A stretch of 64,000 bases of DNA, from positions 156,001 through 220,000 of the forward strand of contig RPFO01000584.1 in assembly GCA_009746045.1 (NCBI GenBank). Direction: 5' to 3'. A program made the translations under genes and the position numbers. The stretch comes from Mesostigma viride. Taxonomy: Eukaryota; Streptophyta; Mesostigmatophyceae; Mesostigmatales; Mesostigmataceae. Within the stretch, counting starts at the first letter, position 1. Each line of letters opens with the position of its first letter. The notes below the pieces were generated by a model. The model had not been told where the DNA came from. It searched no databases and saw nothing but the letters and a program-made list of their open reading frames with translations. Below are positions 58,664-64,000 of this stretch, in pieces.

Positions 58664-59118
58664 ATTTTTCGATTTGCCGTAGTTCCTGAACAAGCCGCGC
58701 GTTGCGCGCCGAAAGTTTGCTCACTTGAATGCCTTGGCCAACTGAGCAAACTCGCGGCCACCGACTCCACGCCTTTGGCGCGCAGATCTATCAATTGTCC
58801 ATACGGCTAGTCCTGTGGACCTATCCGTACACTGCTCAGCATCAATTGTCTCATAGGTCCTGGCGCGCTACAGCGCCCCTACCTATCAATTGACCATCAA
58901 GTTCTGTACAAGTCCTGTCAACGTCCTGCGGACTATCAAAGTGACACTTGTACATCCTGTGTCCGTACGCGCCCACAGTGGCGCGCCGCGGGGTACTGTC
59001 GGCACAGCCTAGGAAACGTCATAACTTTTACGTTCCTTAACCAAATGAGGCGTTCAAGGTGCCGTTGGAAAGAGCGTAACAATCTCTATCCATCTAACGT
59101 AAATCCTTTACGTTAACT

Positions 59119-59377
59119 GGTGCGGGTGTACAACGTACGTTCGCAGGCGTAATTGGCGACGAGGGAGTTGCAGCGGGACCAGTTCGACGTGAGCGACGCG
59201 GGGCGGAGCGCTACAGGCGGCTGGCAGAGGTCGAGGCGGCTGAGGAAGCCATCACCGGAGGTCAGCGTGCCACACGAGTCTGTCAGAAACCGGGGCTCGG
59301 AGGAAAGATCTTTTGCCTGTTATGACCCAGATATTGCACAAGTGTATGGAAAAGACTTCTTGTATTAAAATACGTTT
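59119..59377. other. spacer right of the LTR, nothing assigned
   Basis: About 260 bases following the LTR start. A 71-codon plus frame (59153-59368) has no recognisable features. Confidence 0.35.
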
Positions 59378-59501
59378 TCTATTCCCACTATTACCAATCC
59401 ACCAACATTTGATTAAAACAATAAGTGGGCAATTACAGAACCCATGAGTGAGCCCGGCCACGCTGCACCCATTTCATGATTGATTGTAGTTCTCGTTACC
59501 C
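59378..59501 (+). repeat. duplicated block X, first copy
   Basis: Starts TCTATTCCCACTATTACC; matches 59793-59915 with two or three differences. Confidence 0.9.
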
Positions 59502-59536
59502 TAGAAACAAACACAAGAAGAGGGAGGGAGGGCGGG

Positions 59537-59792
59537 ACAAGAAAAAGAGACCTAGAACATCGTGCAAATGGCACTTTAGGGCGGCGTAGCCCGGGCTCGC
59601 CTCATGAGCCGTCAGCAACAGTAACTTAATTGCTACTTAACTTAACGAACTAGAAATGGCCATACAAAACTGGCCAACTAATTCTAACTCATGGAACCGG
59701 TCCAGCCCAAGGCCCACCGTCCCGTAGTACCACTCACATAGCGGCGTTCATTCTCATCTGTTATAAAGAAACTACGTTCAGAGAACACCGAT
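59537..59792 (+). repeat. duplicated block Y, first copy
   Basis: 256 bases, starts ACAAGAAAAAGAGACC and ends AACACCGAT; appears identical to 60922-61177. Block X' begins at the very next base. Confidence 0.93.
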
Positions 59793-59915
59793 TCTATTCC
59801 CACTATTACCAATCCACCAACATTTGATTAAAACAATAAGTGGGCAATTACAGAACCCATGAGTGAGCCTGCCACGCTGCACCCATTTCATGATTGATTG
59901 TAGTTCTCGTTACCC
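59793..59915 (+). repeat. duplicated block X, second copy
   Basis: Second copy of 59378-59501, directly abutting the end of block Y. Confidence 0.9.
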
Positions 59916-60921
59916 AACCCCCCTTTCCTGGTGCTTTATCTCCAAAGCTCCGCCAACCACTTTCGCTCAGTGGCTCTCGAGGCTGCCCTGCCGCAACGGT
60001 CACGACCATTACAATCGCCGGCGGCTGTAGCGAGCCTCATGCACGATAACCCTTAGCAGGGCCCCCCCAGCCTTCCACCCTCGGCCAGTAAAAGAGGGTG
60101 TTGAATGTGCACGCAAAGACAAGGAAGAAGACGCCTCGTTTAACGATCACGGACCTCCCTCAAAGGCCAGTGCCGCCCTAACGTGACGACAACTTGTAGG
60201 ACGTCACCCGATGCCACCATATCTCGATTACTGTCAACGTTGTCACCTGCATGGGGGAGTAACTTTCCATATTTCAGGTTTTAGTTGATGAGCAGGCTCT
60301 CATCACACACCCCAGCGGCCGATAAAGCGCAAGCGCAACTGGGCCGGCCAAAATATTTGGTCCTGCCCGGCCCAGGTCCGTCTGTTAAACTGGCCCCTTA
60401 AGTCTCGGTCTGAATCGAAATATTGCATAATTCCGGAATTCGTCCCCACCACATTCCCGAGACCTCACGCACCCATAAGAGCGGATGCTGGTAAATATTT
60501 TTCTACTTACGCGAGGGCCGACAGACTTGTCGTCCATCACAATGCCCACTAAAAGTAACCCGACCACCCTTCCTTCGGCAGTCAGCAGTCAGGAACTGCA
60601 ACCCTGCTGCGACATTCCGCAGCAAAGCGGTAGGCACTGCAGCGTGGCACGGAAATCTTACTCATGGTTTCAGAGTTCCGTACAGGTGCCACGCGCAGGC
60701 AAACGCGAAGTATTTTATAGTCTCTCGTCGGCCAAGAACCCAGCTGCGGGGAGAAAACCGACGAGGGTAATTTTAATTTCTTTTTCACAGTCACGTGACT
60801 GTTCAAGCTATGTCAGCCACGCGCCATCTCTAATCGGCCACCGCCAGCCAAAAGGCTGACGCGATTAGGGCAGCATTAAATTTCTTGTAATCCGCCATAC
60901 CCATACCCCATACATCCGATT
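59916..60921. other. 1-kb unique segment between the second X and Y blocks
   Basis: It takes the place of the 35-base linker found between the first X and Y. No gene, target duplication or inverted ends were recognised. CTTGTAATC and GATTACAAG form a small hairpin near its right end. Confidence 0.45.
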
Positions 60922-61177
60922 ACAAGAAAAAGAGACCTAGAACATCGTGCAAATGGCACTTTAGGGCGGCGTAGCCCGGGCTCGCCTCATGAGCCGTCAG
61001 CAACAGTAACTTAATTGCTACTTAACTTAACGAACTAGAAATGGCCATACAAAACTGGCCAACTAATTCTAACTCATGGAACCGGTCCAGCCCAAGGCCC
61101 ACCGTCCCGTAGTACCACTCACATAGCGGCGTTCATTCTCATCTGTTATAAAGAAACTACGTTCAGAGAACACCGAT
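60922..61177 (+). repeat. duplicated block Y, second copy
   Basis: 256 bases, appears identical to 59537-59792. Followed by unrelated sequence. Confidence 0.93.
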
Positions 61178-61199
61178 ACTGAGAGTGGAAAACACGGTG

Positions 61200-61300
61200 C
61201 GGCCAACACTGGGCGCAGTCTACCATAGCCAACACTGGGCCAGGGCAAATGACAATGCCAACAGTGGGCAGGGTCACACGACCAACACTGGGTCGGGGCC
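61200..61300 (+). repeat. dispersed CCAACACTGGGC repeats
   Basis: Four spaced copies of CCAACA(C/G)TGGG(C/T) within about 90 bases. Each holds a short inverted core. The meaning is unknown. Confidence 0.7.
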
Positions 61301-61830
61301 ACACACGGCTAGCAAGCAAACAACTCTAGGCACACAAAGTAGTGGCGGCTAATGCATGATGCACCGTTGATTTACATCTGACGGCACTGCAGCTTAGCGT
61401 CTCTACAACCACGGAAAGAACACTAGATAATAACGACTTTGCAGCCTGTAATCTATTGTCCACATCATGGTACATTGTGTGTGTGGTCTGATAGGCTCAA
61501 AGTCCTATCGCCTCCAGGGCGGCACCACAAACTGCGGACCTGATCTGATCCGGAGAGAGCCGATGTAAATTACGGCACCTGTAACGGTGCTGACAGGTAA
61601 AGCTTGCTGTATTCCGAGCAACATCATTTGGATTTTAGTACACTCAAACATAATTGTATATGATATTAAGTTAGTCAACGACCTGTGGGTGCAATTAATA
61701 GGGATGCAAACCCAACAACAAGTCGTGTAAATAAACACCTAGCTGACGGCGTCAATTTTCCCCGCATATAATGCGTGATAACATAATGCGTGACAAAAGT
61801 AGAGAAACATCGCTAGATATTTGACAGCGC
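61301..61830. other. unassigned stretch
   Basis: About 530 bases with no frame or repeat I can assign. Confidence 0.4.
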
Positions 61831-61834
61831 CCCA

Positions 61835-62269
61835 GTGGTCCGCCCTGACTGGTCTGCTCTACGCCCGGTCTGGGGAGATCCTGAGGACTGGACGGACGCC
61901 GAGCACGAGCGGAACCGGTGCCGACGGGAGTACCTGTCGGCCCTGGGCGCCCGGGCGGACGTCGACGAGCTGGACAAGGGTGCCCCCAACGCCGCCATTT
62001 TGCAGGCTTTGCGGCCCGTGCCCCGTTGCTGGCGGCCCGGCACCTGCCGGTCATGCCCCGCCGCCGCCCCGGCCCGTTCTACCGCCAGGACCCCAAGGTC
62101 TTGGCCGCCCAAGGTCTTGGCCTCAAGCGTAACCGGGACCCGCTGCAGAAACCAGTGCTCAAGGCCGCCCTCGTGGAGGCCTCTACGAGCACGCTCAGGA
62201 CACGGAGGCGGCCCAGTGCATCGCGGATGCCAAGGCCTGACAGTTAGAAAGAGCTCCCAACGTATGTGA
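61835..62269 (+). CDS. unidentified ORF upstream of an LTR
   Basis: Plus frame starting MVRPDWSALRPVWGDPEDWT. The first ~65 residues (EHERNRCRREYLSALGARAD, then AAILQALRPVPRCW) look protein-like; the later part is Pro/Arg-rich. It lies just before an LTR start at 62355 and may be the tail of an older retroelement. I recognise no family. Confidence 0.2.
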   Translation: MVRPDWSALRPVWGDPEDWTDAEHERNRCRREYLSALGARADVDELDKGAPNAAILQALRPVPRCWRPGTCRSCPAAAPARSTARTPRSWPPKVLASSVTGTRCRNQCSRPPSWRPLRARSGHGGGPVHRGCQGLTVRKSSQRM

Positions 62270-62354
62270 GCTCTTGGTCTTTCACAGCGCGTCTTAGCCA
62301 ATGTTGCAAGGCAGCAACCTTAAATCTGTTCACCAGGCCACGACCACGGTGGGC

Positions 62355-62800
62355 AGTTAGATGAGATGCTTAGGCTGACACACGGATTTCCGGCCTGCGC
62401 GCCGCGTATTGCCTACCGCGGCTGAGCGGGACACCTCAGTACTGTACGGCAGGGCGTACGGTACTGAGGCGTCATGTGGACTGACGTGCAGTTAGTGCCA
62501 GACTGTTCCTAGGTGCTAGATCGACCCGCCAGGTCCGGTGTAGCCGGGCCTGACGGGCCGAGTCTTAGCTGGTTGCTAGTGACGTGGTCGCATGGCATTG
62601 CAGTGTCCAGTTGTCCACTGGCAGGTGCTGCAGTGAGCACTGCCATAGGCATATCGGCGTAGCACTGGGGAGTGCCGCAGCACCCGAGTTTGCCCAGACG
62701 TTCCATTCTGAGCCCTCAAGCTTACACTACTCTCATTGTATTATTGCTAATACAACCATCATTCCATTTCAGCTTTCGGCAGTTGTCCTTCGTCTTTAGA
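62355..62800 (+). repeat. putative LTR, AGTTA-type
   Basis: Begins AGTTAGATGAGATGC, the same AGTTA start as the other LTRs in this window, and precedes an ORF by a short AT-rich leader. No second copy lies in the window, so the right border (about 62800) is a guess. Confidence 0.45.
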
Positions 62801-62853
62801 CGCGTTCCAACTTGGACTGAAAAGTTTTTTTTATTTTCCAAAAAACAAAAAAC

Positions 62854-64000
62854 ATGGCTTCCAACAACGTCAAGGACAACAAGAAGGCGGGGAAGGCGCC
62901 TGCCAGGCGCACATCCCCCCGACTCTCGCCGGAGGGCTCGCCCTCCGCCAACGATGCACCGAGGGTGACGCCTAGCGTCACCTTCCGCACGGTGGTCGCC
63001 GATCACCCCAGGCGTCGGACCCCGCAGGTGGGGACCGGCGCCCGGGGGATGGCGAGCGGACGCCCGTTTGCCACTGGCGGCTCGTCCGCCATGGCACCCG
63101 GGGGGCAGGACCCCCGGGCACGTGATACCCCCATCGCAGGTGATGGGGGTCGTGAACGAAGCGATTCCTCGGAAGAGGACGGGGAGGTGCAGCCTGTGAG
63201 GCCGCGGCCTTCGATAGAGATTTCTTCCCAGACGCCGGCGACGTCTGGTAACCTTTCGGTGGGCCGACAGATGGCCATCCTGGACATTGACCGATATGGT
63301 GCGCATGTTCCGCCGCCTATCGAGTTCGGGCGCTTACCGTATCTTCTCCCCATCGGGGAAGATGACATTCCAGCGTTCATCTCGGTGAACGGCTGGATCA
63401 TTCGTCAGCATTTTCAGCTGACTGCAGATGAGCCGACGCATGCGATCGATGTTCATCGGACGCACACGATGCTCGAGCGTCGTCTGCGGATGCAGTTCAA
63501 CTTGATCCAGGTGGCGGTTTGGATGTGGTGCTTTGCCAACAGGCCGAGGCGCAATCCAGGCACTGTGGATCAGTGGGCGTCCAGGCAGCGTCAGAGAGAT
63601 GCGCTGCGCGTGGTGGCCAAGCAGGAGATCGCGCTGACTCCGTTGCCGCCGTGGCCACAAGTCACGCCAGTTGGCTGGGAAGCTGACAGGCGCGAGGCGG
63701 CTGCGATGCCGCCTGCGACGGAGCGCGGGGCGGCAGTCGCCCCTACCACGCCCATGGGTGGTGTAACCACCCAGGACCCTCTGGCAGGGCAGAGGGTCCA
63801 GCCTCAGCAGCGGGCTCCCCCGCCCAGCGTGGGGGGCCAGGTGGCTGAGGAGGCCACCGGGGTTGCAGGGACCCCGGCGGCGACGCCAGCTCCCGGGGTC
63901 GCAGGGACCCCGGCAGCGACACCGGCGCCTCCGGCGCAGGCGGGGGAGGCAACTCCCATGGAGGGTGTCACTGGCACCTCCAGCGGCTCTGGGGGGCAGG
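62854..64000 (+). CDS. putative gag/ORF0-type protein, runs off the window
   Basis: Frame open from the ATG at 62854 (context AAAAACATGG) to the right edge, at least 382 codons. It starts MASNNVKDNKKAGKAPARRT. A basic, Ser/Pro-rich N-terminus (1 to about 115) leads to a helical core (about 135-260; LPYLLPIGEDDIPAFISVNG, then LERRLRMQFNLIQVAVWMWC). A Pro/Ala/Gly-rich tail follows with near-repeats of GVAGTPAATPAP. Position after an AGTTA-type LTR and composition suggest a retroelement structural protein. A host gene is possible. The start has the only good upstream context; the end is not in view. Confidence 0.55.
   Translation, partial: MASNNVKDNKKAGKAPARRTSPRLSPEGSPSANDAPRVTPSVTFRTVVADHPRRRTPQVGTGARGMASGRPFATGGSSAMAPGGQDPRARDTPIAGDGGRERSDSSEEDGEVQPVRPRPSIEISSQTPATSGNLSVGRQMAILDIDRYGAHVPPPIEFGRLPYLLPIGEDDIPAFISVNGWIIRQHFQLTADEPTHAIDVHRTHTMLERRLRMQFNLIQVAVWMWCFANRPRRNPGTVDQWASRQRQRDALRVVAKQEIALTPLPPWPQVTPVGWEADRREAAAMPPATERGAAVAPTTPMGGVTTQDPLAGQRVQPQQRAPPPSVGGQVAEEATGVAGTPAATPAPGVAGTPAATPAPPAQAGEATPMEGVTGTSSGSGGQ

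Overview
This is nuclear DNA from a eukaryote, most likely a green alga (Chlorophyta). Both clear host genes are split by GT-AG introns, and one encodes a chloroplast thioredoxin with an N-terminal transit peptide. The rest is a dense mix of chromovirus, copia-like, DIRS-like and APE-type LINE elements, which is typical of chlorophytes. I cannot name the species. I recognise no rRNA, tRNA or CRISPR array.

Layout. 1-9.7 kb is transposon fossils: a Ty3/chromovirus with a copia-like element nested in its integrase, a gag-like block, a 5'-truncated LINE reverse transcriptase, and LINE ORF1/3' UTR pieces. 10.0-26.8 kb (minus strand) holds a host gene I rebuilt from short exons: a protein of about 409 residues with six canonical EF-hands. 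Its introns carry a 305-bp direct-repeat element, a DIRS-like retrotransposon and four large tandem repeats. One of these repeats, a 54-bp unit, copies the end of an exon together with its splice donor. 28.3-30.0 kb (plus) is a two-exon gene for a chloroplast x-type thioredoxin. 30-34.2 kb is mostly unassigned.

34.2-54.8 kb is nested retroelements. It has a LINE with endonuclease and reverse transcriptase, three LINEs that carry only ORF1, and a nearly whole 8.4-kb copia-like element (40157-48553) inside one of them with a 5-bp target duplication. Further copia-like fragments follow. 54.8-59.1 kb is a minus-strand copy of the same LTR family, split by a 3.3-kb inverted-repeat DNA element that carries an intact-looking three-exon gene (PHD-like zinc finger, Asp-Gly and Met-Gly repeats) and no transposase I can recognise. 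59.4-61.2 kb is a tandemly duplicated block, and 62.35-64 kb is an LTR followed by an open frame that leaves the window.

Four points stand out. (1) The copia-like family has an extra ORF before gag, a protease domain between integrase and reverse transcriptase, and LTRs that start AGTTA rather than TG. (2) The 3.3-kb inverted-repeat element carries its own spliced gene. (3) The EF-hand gene has a minisatellite made of splice donors. (4) ORF1-only LINEs resemble the mammalian HAL1 arrangement. All alignments were made by eye; none was computed.
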